Positions 43,837 through 56,074 of a stretch of 64,000 nt of DNA are shown piece by piece. The DNA comes from Gordionus sp. m RMFG-2023. Lineage: Eukaryota; Nematomorpha; Gordioida; Chordodea; Parachordodidae. Where the stretch lies: NCBI RefSeq assembly GCF_954871325.1, contig NC_088775.1:33333561-33397560 (forward strand), given 5' to 3'. The translations under genes and the position numbers were made by a program. The notes below the pieces were generated by a model that was not told the DNA's origin, ran no database searches, and saw only the letters and a program-made list of their open reading frames with translations. Within the stretch, counting starts at the first letter, position 1. The number at the start of each line of letters is the position of its first letter.

Positions 43837-45570
43837 ATTCTTGGTATTAAAATTTTTTAAAAAATCCTGATTATATAGTAATGGTTGCTGTGCAAATTTT
43901 TTAAATTTAAAATATAATGAACGCTCTATAAGGACCACTAAAAAATGACGGTTATTCTTTGGTAAATATATAGATAATTTTTTTAAAACATTATTTAATA
44001 AGATTTAGTGATAAGGAGAAGACAGACTAATGGGGAAGGTCAGGTTGAAAATAAGGTGGTCAATCAGAGGAGTGGTAAAAGCTTTAAAAGTTCATATTTT
44101 TTTAAACTCAACTATCTCTATGATTCAATTCCCCTATCTTAAATATCCGAATATTTATTTTAGAAAGCACGCCGCACAAATAATAAATTAATTTCTCATA
44201 CTCAGATTTTATCTACTAATTAGCAATGAACAGCCATGATTAAATTTTAATGGGGTGAAATAACTTTTTCGTATTCAAATCAGATGGCCAGCCTGGTTCA
44301 AAATTTTGCGGAGCCCAGGTCTATGTAAAAATTAAAATTCAAGCCCGACCCATCCCGCATAAAGTAATAAGTTATTTTAAACCAGGGACAGCCCTTAGTC
44401 AACAAAAAAATCTAAGCCGTGTCCAACCCGTCCATTTTATTCTAATTCCGGTGACGCACTACGAAATAAGCGTTACGTACCGCAGAAATCATATTTTTTA
44501 GTGATTATTAAGAGAAATATTTTCCCCGTACTTTTTCAAAGTCCGAAGATTGTTTCCTTCTTGTCCAATTTGCATTATCGCATCTACAATTATTTTAACA
44601 AGTAAGAAAGAAGGCGGTTATTATATTTATTTCCCCCATATTTCCTTTTTTTACTTTAAATGAAACGTACAATAAAATGACTATAGATAAAATTGAAAAG
44701 GCATTTTTATGACTTAAATAAATAATCAAGAAATATATCTGTGGAAATGTAATGTTGTTTTTTTTTTCAAATTAGCTTAATTTGTTTTTGGAATAGTCTA
44801 TGTCTTGGTTAGCAATTTAAAAAAGCAAATTTGTGCATTTCATTTTCGAAACATCTTTAAAGAATAACAGAGGAGTCCGCAAATATTCGTGCCTTTTTTA
44901 TGCGCATTAATACAAAATGCATTTTTTGCTTGTGTAGACATAAAATTATATAAGTTTATTTTACTAATTTATGAATGACTTGTGTATAGTTGCCTCTATT
45001 GGTATGATCAAAATATTTAACTTTAATGGCAAGAGAAATGTACATATAGCTTAATCATTTCTGAATGATTTCCTACTATCATTTTTCGGTGATCGGTAAT
45101 CAGACTAATCAGATTTTATTGAAATTCCGGCGAATAAAAAAAGCAGTTCATGGATAAAGTTCGTTTTTCCCCAGCACAATTAGTTCCAAAATAAAATTAG
45201 TGACAGATTTAGCTATTGAAAAGGTACTTTTGATGTACAAGATATCGGTATATTTAAATGGTCAAATTTAGGATTTAAATTGATGAATTGAAAATCAGCC
45301 TTCGTATCGTCGCGGTAAACCCTTCAAAAATATTCGTACGTGAAAAGCGTAAATTTACTACAAATAAGGTAGTTATCGATGTCATATTTTTTTGGTATAC
45401 CAATTAACCTTTCTTGATCCGTGACGAGCTTATTTTAATTTTATCAATAAACTAAGCAGTTCAATTTTATTTTTAAATAGTCTGTCCCTATATTACTAAT
45501 TATATCATTTATGATATTTAGAATTTATAATGTAATCTAATATATATAATCACCGGAATCAAGAAATGAA
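43837..45570. other. AT-rich non-coding stretch
   Basis: Expected to hold the SUCO 5' exon(s) or promoter, but nothing is certain. A minus-strand frame near 44500-44600 (MQIGQEGNNLRTLKKYGENI) is short and unsupported. Around 44290-44410 there are GC-containing blocks like MITE ends. Confidence 0.4.
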
Positions 45571-45576
45571 CGTTTT

Positions 45577-45680
45577 CCTATAACCTTAATGTTAATTTTT
45601 ATTTTTGTTATCAACTTTCCTATCATCTTAATGTTAATTTTTATTTTTGGTATGAACTTTCCTATCATCTTAATGTTAAA
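45577..45680. repeat. 42-bp tandem repeat (2.5 copies)
   Basis: Unit begins CCTATCATCTTAATGTTAAT and continues T/A-rich with (T/G)TATCAACTTT. Two full units and a partial third, nearly identical, so probably recent. Confidence 0.85.
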
Positions 45681-45800
45681 TAAATCGAAGGAGACTATAT
45701 ACCTCTAATCTTAAATTATTTTTTTTTAAAAAAGAATCAACGATATTCGAACCACTGACTTAACGTTAGTTAGACAAACGTTCTTTCCAGACACCCCCCG
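45680..45800 (-). mobile_element. SINE-like copy B (tRNA-like head, conserved tail)
   Basis: On the minus strand GTGGTTCGAATATCG is a good Pol III B box/T-loop, preceded by an AACGTT-loop-AACGTT stem like an anticodon arm. Downstream lies TATATAGTCTCCTTCGATTT, shared with the copy at 34636. Not an intact tRNA: the acceptor stem does not pair. Confidence 0.45.
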
Positions 45801-45899
45801 CCTTCTATATTTAATTTTATAATATAATTTTCCTTATATATGAAACTATATTATGATAAAGTAATTTAAATATATCAATATTTATCTTTTTATTAGAAG

Positions 45900-46190
45900 C
45901 TCCAGGCTTGGGAAAACAATTTCAAAATTATTATCGGTTGGCCAGGTTTGAGAAAATTTTTTTTAAATTATAATGTGTCGGGCTGAGCTTGGAATATATT
46001 TATATTTTTTATTGGAAGCTGAAAAAAATTTCAAAATTATTATCGGTTGGTCATTTAAGAAAAAATTTTTTAAATTATAATGGGTCGGGCTGGGCTTGGA
46101 AATTATTTTATAAATTATATTGGGCTACGCTTGGGGAAAATTTTCAAATTATTATCAGCTTGGAGGCTTGGGAATTTTTTTATTATTAAC
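45900..46190. repeat. about 110-bp tandem repeat (three degenerate units)
   Basis: Units share TTTCAAAATTATTATCGGTT, a GC-containing GGGTCGGGCTGGGCTTGG block and A/T runs. An open plus-strand frame across it is a repeat artefact. Confidence 0.7.
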
Positions 46191-46286
46191 TATGGATCAG
46201 ACATTGACCTATAACAAATAAACAAGGCCCATAAAATCTAATTTTGATTGTATTTTTAATTTCATTATGATTTTTTCAAATTTTTA

Positions 46287-46420
46287 TTCCAGTTCTCAAC
46301 TACCAAAATTATTATGATCTTTGGTTGGGTTTGGAGAAATTTAAATATTATATTCCAGTTCTCAACTACCAAAATTACTATGATCTTTGGTTAGGGTTGG
46401 GGAAATTTTTTCAAAATTAT
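46287..46420. repeat. 66-bp direct tandem repeat (two copies)
   Basis: TTCCAGTTCTCAACTACCAA begins both copies, followed by AATTA(T/C)TATGATCTTTGG. Only a few differences between copies. Confidence 0.85.
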
Positions 46421-46666
46421 TATGCCCTTGGATGAATTTTTTCAATATTAAATAATAGGCATAGATGTATTTTAACAAATAATATTGATATGGGTATCAA
46501 GTAAAAGCTTTAAATATATTTTGACTCAAAACATAGCATTTAAAATTAGTTTTAATGGATTGACCTGACCTGAAGGTGGGAAGGGGTTATAAAGAATAAA
46601 ATTGGATATTATTTTCAAATAACAGGTAACAACTATCATAAGAGTAAGGAGAAAATTCTCATTCCC

Positions 46667-46944
46667 CGTCATTTTTGACGGACTCAGCAATGCTGACTAA
46701 CGGAAGATCTGGTACTGTTAGTTATATATTTTTCATTTTGCCTTTCAAGAAAGACGGGTCATCATACTTTTCTCCCTTATTCGATGATAGATGAATCAGA
46801 AATTAATATCTTATGAGGTGTGATTCACAAATTTACCTCTTTTTCGCCTAAATTTTAATATTTTTAAAAAAATGTTAAATTAAGTATATTTAGTACCATA
46901 TACACAAACTAATTACCCCTCAACCCCGTCATTCTTGACGGGTT
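46667..46944. repeat. pair of CCGTCA hairpins
   Basis: Two short palindromes, CCGTCATTTTTGACGG and CCCCGTCATTCTTGACGGG, lie about 255 bp apart with a related GACGGGTCATCA between them. Function unknown; they could be inner ends of a MITE. Confidence 0.4.
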
Positions 46945-46949
46945 ATTAA

Positions 46950-49224
46950 CTAGTGTGTACATAATCGTTTTAAGAATATCTCAGTATCTTGATGAGCTTG
47001 TGAATTATCTCGCTTTCTTAATTTATTTTTCCTTTAAGTTTTCGAACAAAATTGGTTCTATCTTTTTCACGCGTCGCGAAAATTATGATCTTATAAAATT
47101 GTTTCACGCCTAGGCCACATTTATAAACAAATGTTTATAGGTTATTGAAAAGGGGAAGAAGAAAAAAATCAAATTTCACGATCATAAATAGTGGCAATTT
47201 AGACTTAACATGAATAGTTGAAGTATATTTTTTGCGATTCGTTTGGCTTTAGATCTACTTAATTAACACTGTTAACATATAACTATTTTTATAAATGAAT
47301 ACATGCAAATTTATAATATATATATGTTTAAATCTTTTAACGTTTATATTAGTATTAATACGTTAAAAATATGAGCGGAATAAGCTATCTAATCAATGCA
47401 AATCGATAACGTTGAATTATAAATATAAATTATTCATAAAAAAATATAATTCATTTCATTTGCATTAAATTAATAATAACATTGAAAAATAAATATTTAA
47501 ATTTATCTATAAAAAAATGTCAAATAAAGAAAAATGAAAGAATGTCTGTTTAAAAAATTTGGCGAGGAGGGAGTGCTAATATCACTTGTTAACAAGCTCC
47601 CCAATATGTGAGGGATGGAGTTTAGAAAAAAAATTGGTGGAACATAGCTCTCTTTAAGCAACATCTCCTGTTAAAAGTTCACTAGAAATATCAATTTCCA
47701 TAATAATGTTACAATTATAACTATCTATTCCATACTAAATACAATTAATATATAGCAATTTAAAACAATGGAGTATGGGATTAATTAAAATAGAATCTGT
47801 TTAAATTGGTAAAATATTTTCGACCCACCTTATCATATTATCAAAAATAGAGGATGGGATAAGCTTAGAAAGATCATGCATCCTGGACTTAATTGCAAAA
47901 ATAGATATCTAGGCATCCATAGCGTAAGCAAATGAGGCCCATATTTGTAATCTGTCAATCTTTTAATTTTTTAAATGAGAGGCAGAGCCACTTTGTTTCG
48001 CTTTGTTCTAGTTCCTTTAAAGTTAAATTTTGATGGTTATTGATGACCATCGCAAGTTCTCTTAATTAAACATGTTCAGCATTCATTGCTTTCATATTTA
48101 AAACGCTTGGTAAATTATGGAACTACTGGCACATATTCTAGATAATTTTTAAAATAATACCACTCATTTCTCGTATAATGTTGCCCTTTTAGGTCAATAA
48201 TTCTATAATCTCTATGGTTGTTTATCTGAGGTTATGTTAAAATATAATACATTCAGAAGCAATTTATTTAAATACATATAGAGAAATAAGTATTCAAGTC
48301 GAAACTATTTAGAAAAAAATCAATGAAAATGGAGTCAAAATTGGACCCGCCCCCCCCCCTCTCCCTCAAACAAGATTAATCAATCCTGTCTTAGAATTCA
48401 CATAGCAGGCATGGGTATAGGATAATTATGAGGGTTTTAAGAAATATTGTTAAATTAATATAAAACATATAATATTTCATTATTTAATATGAAAAAGATA
48501 AATGATAAATAAAATTATATATTTATAAACATAGGTGAAAAATATCAATATGAAACAATTACTATTTTTTATTCTTGTAAAAAAATAGACATTTTGATAT
48601 GGGTGTTGCAAAACAGGTTCACGTTTCCAGTTCTAAAATTTGTGTTAGCATGCATTCAGTCATAAAATTGGCATTAACAATTTTACTTTTAAAATCTCCA
48701 TTAGGATGATATTCAGTCCTATGTCCCACAAGAAATCAGGTCTAAAAAGGGTCCATCTCAATAAAAAGATTGAACCCCGAAAGAAGGGTCATTCATTCAC
48801 TATTTTTTCCAATCCAAATATCAATTTAAAAATATACATTTTTTTAAAACTCTTTCCACTGCCACTAGATTGGTTTATAAAAATTAATTGTAAGTAAAAT
48901 CTGTTTCATAAAGGGTTAAAAATAACAAAACTCTTTTTTAAATTTCATAAATTTAAGTTTTACAAAAAAGTTTATTTTTTTAAAAATTTAATTTAAGTTT
49001 AATCATCCTCCTAACCTAACTAAATTAATTTAATCAATAATTTATTAAATAAAAATGATTAATATTCAAAATATATTATTTCTATTAAAAAAAGTGTGTC
49101 CATTCACAATTGTATTTTTTTTCTTTATTTTAAGAATAGCTTTAAAACAAATCAAATATTGTCAAAATAAAACTTTAGCAAATAATTAATAATTATCAGA
49201 TTTTAAAAGTTAAATTAAGTATTA
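46950..49224. other. AT-rich non-coding stretch
   Basis: No supported gene. Between 47560 and 48060 the minus strand has degenerate open pieces of unknown origin. A C-rich run at about 48347 is the only striking composition feature. Confidence 0.4.
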
Positions 49225-49232
49225 CTCAATAC

Positions 49233-49836
49233 CAGGGTTAGCATTTACCATTCAAATTCAGTCAATTGTTTAAAGAAATATTTGAGATCAAATACAGTCA
49301 ATTACTCTAAAAAATTAAAAATATGTTTGAAAAGAAAAAAAAACATATAAATATAGGTTATCACAATGCTGCTTGAGGTTCCCAATATCAAGGGTAGCAT
49401 CTTACTAGTAGTGAATTTATGGTTGTATGTGATATAATACAAGAATTAGGCACTTTACAAAGTGATAATGATTAAAATTTTTCAAATGATTTCAGAAGTT
49501 AAAGTAGCATGTTAATAGCAAATTATGTGGAAAGCAGTAACTCAATAAGAAACAATCAGATTCTGGCCTCAAGTTAGTGGAATGGGCTTTGCCCATCATG
49601 CCCATTAAGAGAAGTAATATAAAGAAAATGAAAATATTGAATATGAATTAGAAGAAGACTCTGCCAAGGAGAGCAAAACATTAGTTATTGAATGATATTA
49701 AATTTAAAAATTATTATAAAATTAATATTATAGAATTGATTTTACTATTTTATATAAAATAGTTATATTGACTTAAAAGCATCAAATATTGGTCAATTGA
49801 ACAAATCTATTTGACAAGTCAAATATACAACTCTGC
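49233..49836. mobile_element. non-autonomous hAT element copy 2
   Basis: 604-bp element, ends CAGGGTTAGCA and ACAACTCTG. Flanks CTCAATAC and CTCAATAA match at seven of eight positions. Internal blocks (GTTAATAGCAAATTATGTG, GAAACAATCAG, GCCAAGGAGAGCAAAAC) are shared with copy 1 at 38221, from which it differs by small gaps and point changes. Confidence 0.8.
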
Positions 49837-49849
49837 TCAATAATATATC

Positions 49850-52800
49850 ATGATTAAACAAAAAATAACATAAATTTGAATTTACATTAAATTGAAAATC
49901 TTAAAATATGAAGAAAAAAAAATCATTCTAAATAACAAAAAAATAAAATCAATAAAGTTACATAACAAATAATTTTATCAAAATAATATTAAATAATGGA
50001 GTGAACTGGCCTGTGCAGAATTTTTAAAAGTCTTTAGCCTGGCCAGGCTGTAAAATTCCTTACTTATTCCTGTAAAAGAATTCCATGTTGCCAGGTCTAA
50101 TCCATGAAATTTTTATGGAATTGAATTATTAAGGTTAAAAAAAATTGTAAGCCAACTTAGATATTTTACACAAATTTTCCAGCCAGCCTAAAAAAGTATA
50201 ATTTCCCATCATGTTTTAGTAGGGATGTCAATACAAATTATCATTATTTATTTTGATAAAAATATCATTTGGTTTATTTAAAAATCATAATTTTCTCTTT
50301 TAAATTAAAAAAAAACAAAAAATTAACTAATTATTCTTATAAGGGTATAATGTATTAAAAAATTACTTAATTACATATCAGCATTTTCAAAAATATACCT
50401 GATTTTTCTTTTTATCTGGATCAACTTTTACTCTTGAATTTTTGATAAGTTGTGCAAGTACTATGCAGAATAATACTACAAACAATAGGAAAAAAAAACT
50501 ATATAATAAAATCAATTATATAAAAATAAGATTTCTTAATAAACCTAATAAGTCTGATAAAGAATGATCTTGAAAGGCAGGTTAAATACATAATTCTCAC
50601 CCAGTTTTTTTTCAAATATTTATTTATGTTACATTTTGAGGGTAATAAATGAATTGATTGTACTTTCAACATTTAATGTAACATTGCAATGGTTGATTCC
50701 CGATTCACAGAAAATTACTTCTCAGAAATTTATATTTTGAAACATGGCCACCAATATTATTGAAATGATTATTGATTATTCATTCTTTTATTCCAATTTT
50801 TTTCAAAAGAACACATGATAATTTAAAAAATGAAATATACAATCAGTTATTTTATAAAGATGGAAGTGAGACTGTAAATTGCCAAAAAATCAGGCATAAT
50901 TATATTTATAAACAATAATTTATATTTTTTATTTTAGAAATTTTTTTATTTGAATTCTGAAGAAATATTTTTGTTTTGTATATTATTTATAAAAGACTTA
51001 AAGTTATGGCTGACATGCCCAGAAAAAGAGACAAGAATAAGTATAAAAGCATTTATTTTTGTTTCAGCATTATTAACCGGGTTCGAATTAACATTTTGAA
51101 AGGAAGAAACGCGTATGAAACACTCATTATAGTGAAAAAGATAGTGAATGTTAAATTATGGAAATAAATTCCCAATATATAGGCTGGATGTTAAGGGATA
51201 TAATTGCAATACGCCCAAGACGAATCTATAAAATTTTGCAAAGATATTAAAACGAGCAGATATTTAAATAATAACATCCCACCCAATTATTTTCCATTAT
51301 TTTCAGAGAAAAATATGAAGTTCAAGTAATATATCTTTATATTTTTAACATATAAACCCTTTATCAATATCATCAGATACAGATATATCAAAAGCAATTG
51401 GTAATCTAGGCTTGATTCAACAATGGTAATTTTTTTAATATATTTTATTTAACATATTAAATGTTAGCTTTTATCATGAGATATATTAAATAATTGTATA
51501 TCTTGAGGCTTAATTGAATCATATGTAATAAAATTCATATTTTTAACATATAAACAAATTTTTAAATGAAAGAAAATTTGCTTTATTCCTATTTCTTTCT
51601 TTCTTTTAAAATTTGGAAACAATTAGTGTTAAATAAACATGTATTCAATCAAGCAATGAACTCACATAGCCTCTAAGTATGAACGCAACATAGGGGAAAT
51701 TTCCAAGAAAACTTTTACCGGAAATTTCCCCTGTGGTTTCCCAAATTTTTATTTTATGTTTATTTTATGTTTATTTTTGATCAAATAATCAGCATTTATA
51801 GCATTTTTTATAAAAATATTTTTCCCTCTTCTTGGTTCATATATAATATTGTTTTTTTTTGTATGTACATTCATTTTAGATAATATAATAATTGCTAGTA
51901 ATGTTCATCGGAAGGAAATTGTCTTACTGAAATATGTTTAAAATTTTTAATAATCACTGAAATAAGGATCAGGAGTAGGATTAAGAAATAAAATGTTAGT
52001 GGATAGTATAGGCCAAATTCGTTCTAAATAAGGTAAAAATAAAAATTTATTCACTAATAATGGGTGGGCAAGTATAAAAGTGGAAAGTATTATAAATTTT
52101 ATAGCCATCCCAAATCCCATTTTCTATAAATTAATTAAAATGGATCAATATGCCTATGGGAGAATATATATATCTAATGAATTTAGTGAATTTATTAAAG
52201 TAATTGAAGAAATAGGAAACACAAAAATTAAAATATAAAGTATAATACAAATAATGAAGAAAGCCGTATACTTGTTAGAAATAAATATCCAATTATGAAT
52301 GCATTGGGTCTACATCTCAAGGACTTAATTTGCTTTTAAAGATCTAAGAAATAAAATATTGCAATTTAAATTTTAGTAGCAAAAGCCCAAAGCATTATGC
52401 ATCTTCTTAAAGATAAAAATAGAAATGTTTCTTTAAAGTCACCTAGCCCAACGCATTAAACACTATAGTTTTGATAAAAGTCTGTTAAAGAATAAAAATA
52501 TTTTGCGGCAATTTTTCATATTTTTAGAGATAGGAGACTTAATCTTCTTGATAATAAATATTTTTAAATGATCTTGCACAGTGTTGTGTATAAAATATAA
52601 AAGGTTTTAAATTATAATTTTGTTTTTAATAAAATGAAAAGATCAAAAAGAAAATTTAACTACAATAATATATTCATTGATCGAATCAATCAATTACGAT
52701 AAATTGTATCCTTAAACAAAATACAATTTATTTATAGTTAATACCTTACAGTTCTTTCCACTACATATTGAATTCGTCATGATAACGTAGTGGGGGTTTT

Positions 52801-52908
52801 GAAACTCTTTTTTAAAGAATTATATTTCCATTATGTTCCGCATTGACCAAATCTTCCGTCATTGTTATGTGTATTTCCTTAGCTAGTACATGAGCATCCC
52901 TCAGTTAG
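49850..52908. other. AT-rich non-coding stretch
   Basis: About 3 kb with no supported gene. Contains one notable hairpin (51692-51732: AGGGGAAATTTCC, 15-base loop, exact complement). Confidence 0.5.
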
Positions 52909-52924
52909 CCGGTGTAACGTGATA

Positions 52925-53170
52925 TTTTAACTTAAATTTAAATTAACTCCCTTTAGTAATACTGACATTTAAGATTGACGTTATAATATATTTTAATAAA
53001 ATATCATTTTTAACTTAAATTTAAATTAACTCCCTTAGTAATACTGACATTTAAGATTGACGTTATAATATATTTTAATAAAATATCATTTTTAACTTAC
53101 ATTTAAATTATCCCTTTAGTGATACTGACATTTAAGATTGACGTTATAATATATTTTAATAAAATATCAT
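52925..53170. repeat. Ginger1 left subterminal 82-bp tandem repeat (three units)
   Basis: Three nearly identical units, each with TTAACTTAAATTTAAATTA, ACTCCC, TAGTAATACTGACATTTAAG and ATTGACGTTATAATATATTT. They start 12 bp inside the element end. The ACTCCC word also occurs inverted in the right end. Confidence 0.9.
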
Positions 53171-53620
53171 TATATAATTTAGTAATACTGACATTTATGA
53201 TTGACGTATAATGTTAAAAGTTTTTATTATTTAGTAATACTGACATTTATGATTGACATGTAATGTTAAAAGTTTCTATTAATTAGTAATACTGGAATTT
53301 ATGACTGGCATGTAATGTTAAAAGTTTCTATTATATAGTAATACTGGCATTTATGACTGGCATATAATGTTAAAAGTTTCTATTATTTAGTAATACTGGC
53401 ATTTATGACTGACGTATAATGTTAAAAGTTTCTATTATTTAGTAATATTGACAATTATAACTGACATGTAATGTTAAAAGTTTCTATTATTTAGTAATAC
53501 TGGCATTTATGACTGGCATGTAATGTTAAAAGTTTCTATTATTTAGTAATACTGGCATGTAATGTTAAAAGTTTCTATTATTTAGTAATACTGACATTTA
53601 TGACTGACAGTTACTGCTTA
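53171..53620. repeat. Ginger1 left subterminal 52-bp tandem repeat (about eight units)
   Basis: Units of the form TTAGTAATACTG(A/G)CATTTA then TGACTG(A/G)CATGTAATG and TTAAAAGTTTCTATTATT. They share the TAGTAATACTGAC core with the 82-bp units, so one array evolved from the other. Confidence 0.9.
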
Positions 53621-53830
53621 AAATTTATATATAGCAATATTGACACTTATGATCGCCAGATGATGCTTAAAGTTTGTATTTGCAATATTGACACTTATGA
53701 CTGACAGGTACTGCTTAAAATTTATATATAGCAATATTGACACTTATGACCGACAGATGATGCTTAAAGTTTGTATTTTTTCCAATATTGACACTTATGA
53801 GTGAGATAATTAAAATTTATAAGATAGATT
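53621..53830. repeat. Ginger1 left subterminal degenerate repeats (about four units)
   Basis: Units with GCAATATTGACACTTATGAC, GACAG(A/G)T(G/A)(A/C)TGCTTAAA and TTTGTATT or TTATATAT. The most diverged part of the array, farthest from the end. Confidence 0.8.
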
Positions 53831-54103
53831 ATAATTTCTAATATTTAGTAATAATAACATCTAACTTTCAACCTTTTTAAATTTCTTATGCCTATAAATA
53901 ATTTAACGCCGAAAACGTTATAGCTTAATTTAAAAAAGGTTTGATCAAAATTTATATACACTTGGTAGGTTAAATTTATTCATATTTAAGCATAAATTAC
54001 ATATCATTCATCTAATGATTCACTATTGTGACTTTATATAAAAATAACTAATTATAAAATGCTATATAGTATAAATTCGCAATTGAATAGAATTGAACTC
54101 ATA

Positions 54104-54420
54104 AAAAAGATGCCAACCTATTGTACCTTTTATAAAATTAACTATTAATAAAAAATATAAAGTGCAATAATATTTAATAAAAAAATGCTTACCGATTATA
54201 CTTTCAACTAAATTGCGATAAATATAATGAAATAAAAGTATAAGAATAAATATTAATTACATTGATAAAAAGGATGCCAACCTATTGTACCTTTTATTAA
54301 AATAACTATTAATAAAAAATATAAAGTGCAATAACATTTAATAAAAAAATGCTTACCGATTATACTTTCAACTAAATTGCAATAAATATAATGGAATAAA
54401 AATATTAGAATAAATATTAA
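54104..54420. repeat. 164-bp tandem duplication beside the OTU exon
   Basis: Two copies with few differences, each beginning AAAAAGATGCCAACCTATTG and ending TATTAATTACATTGATA. The second copy abuts the stop codon of the OTU exon, so it is probably the transposase 3' UTR duplicated. Confidence 0.88.
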
Positions 54421-54769
54421 TTACATTGATATAATTCTAACAAAATGATTGTTATTTTCATTACATAAATATATATTTTCTTTAAAAATTTTAATATTAT
54501 TAAAAAATTTCATGGGTGAATAATAAGCCCACTTATATTGGGTATAAATTAATATATTTGTCTGCAACAATGTGGCCATAGATAATATTTCCACCTCTGT
54601 TGCCCAGACACCATTTCCTACATTTCTGTCAATTAGGTATTCTTCTACAGGATATCCTATGAATTTTTCCATTTCCAATTTGAAATCGTTGCTCCTCATA
54701 AAGGCAACGCATTTCTCCCTCAGATTATTATAATTATCCTGACTATTTGATATTTCTTGACTTATACAC
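54421..54769 (-). CDS. Ginger1 transposase: OTU protease, C-terminal exon
   Basis: Acceptor TGTTTATAG, ends at a stop. Begins CISQEISNSQDNYNNLREKC, then MRSNDFKLEMEKFIGYPVEE, GVWATEVEILSMATLLQTNI and finally IYLCNENNNHFVRIISM. The G-x-W-(A/G)-x-x-x-E-(I/L)-x-x-x-A block and the closing N-N-H-F catalytic-His motif are those of OTU cysteine proteases. 115 residues, intact. Confidence 0.88.
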
Positions 54770-54813
54770 CTATAAACATGTTAAATAATTAAATATTATA
54801 TAAAGTAACTAAC

Positions 54814-55013
54814 CTAAAAAAACAGTTTCCATCACCCTAAATATGATCGGTTATGAATATTTCCTTTAATATACCACTTTCGATCTTGGGATAACGGCCA
54901 ATTACTTTGAAATTGAACCGTTTAGAGTGGTATACTTTCCAATTCCTAGTTGTGGGCAAAAAAACCTCACCAATTTTCTTTGGTATTATTGTATCAACAA
55001 TAATTTCGTCATC
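54814..55013 (-). CDS. Ginger1 transposase: pre-OTU and catalytic Asp/Cys exon
   Basis: Reads DDEIIVDTIIPKKIGEVFLP then TTRNWKVYHSKRFNFKVIGR and ends GDGNCFF before a GTTAGT donor. D-G-N-C is the OTU catalytic Asp/Cys loop. The Trp/Lys-rich segment before it is shared with animal genes derived from Ginger1. The piece is slightly decayed. Confidence 0.8.
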
Positions 55014-55029
55014 TAAATTTGATAATTAA

Positions 55030-55670
55030 ATAATAACATATTTTTAAAATATATTACCTTTACCCTGATCTTGTATGCCTACATATCCTCCCTCTCTTAC
55101 TATACTTTTATAAGTTTGTTGGATCTTCACCAAATGTATCTGCATATAAAAAAATAATTAAATAATTTTATATATTATACCCTTTCTCTTGACATGGTTT
55201 ATGTTGGTGTCCTCCTTTCCAATTTCCAACCCTAGGATTTTAGCTTTATCAAAAATAAAAATTTTTCAATTTTTTAAAAATAAAACTTTCTTCTGCAACA
55301 TTTATTTCACAGGACATCTCTTCAAATAGTGTTTCTTCTAATGGAAATATAATAATTAAAAATATATTTTCCTTTTTTCCAAATGCATTTGATTACCTTC
55401 TCCTTCTCCAACTATAGTTTTAAGAAGCCTACAAACTTATTTGTTTAATATTATTTTTATGAATTAACTGTATATATTACCTTGATCTTGAACACCTACT
55501 ATAGTTTCACAATGTACCATATTATTAGGTTTTTTAACTGTTTCTTTACCATTAAAAAAGTTATATTTGTATATTTAAAAAATACCTTTGTTCCCCTCGA
55601 TATAGTGTTTTAAATTACTGAGGTTAGTCTTTATACGTAAAATTTTTCCCGTTAAGGAAGATAATTCAAC
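55030..55670 (-). CDS. Ginger1 transposase: short linker exons between integrase and OTU
   Basis: A series of small coding blocks separated by AT-rich introns with GTA donors and TTTAG-type acceptors. From high to low coordinate: LSSLTGKILRIKTNLSNLKH (the residue block after GPY/F), ETVKKPNNMVHCETIVGVQD, a short acidic block, LFEEMSCEINVAEE, AKILGLEIGKEDTNINHV and SIVREGGYVGIQDQG. Exact boundaries were not resolved. Confidence 0.55.
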
Positions 55671-55689
55671 ATTGCCTAAATATGTATAA

Positions 55690-56010
55690 ATATTTTGTTA
55701 AAAATTAGGATTTTACTATTAACAATTTTAACAATTGTATATGGGCCTACCCAAGGCTGCAACATTTTCCCTCCTTTCCTGTCAGCTCGACGATTATTCC
55801 ATACAAGCACTTTATCATTTATGTGATAAAGTGCATTCTTAGCAGCATTACGAGTTTTATAATCTCGTTGCTGCTTAAGCTGAGCCTTTGCAATATTTTT
55901 TGTTGCAGTCTTGAATATGACTTCCATATTGTCAGCTGTACTCTTGTAATTGCTTTCATAATCAGTGTCAGATAGATCATCAAGATCTGTATCTGGTTCT
56001 CTATCATCCT
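55690..56010 (-). CDS. Ginger1 transposase: GPY/F exon
   Basis: Acceptor TTATTTAAG. Reads DDREPDTDLDDLSDTDYESN, then a helical Lys/Gln-rich stretch, INDKVLVWNNRRADRKGGKM and LQPWVGPYTIVKIVNSKI. W-V-G-P-Y is the GPY/F motif that marks gypsy-type integrases and Ginger1 transposases. Frame intact throughout. Confidence 0.88.
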
Positions 56011-56074
56011 TAAATAATAAAAATAAATATTTATTATGTAAATTAATTTTATACAAATAGTGATATATATCATA

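Noticed and set aside
45680-45800. Functional tRNA gene
   Set aside because: Good T-loop, but the acceptor stem does not pair and the A box is poor; treated as a SINE head instead.
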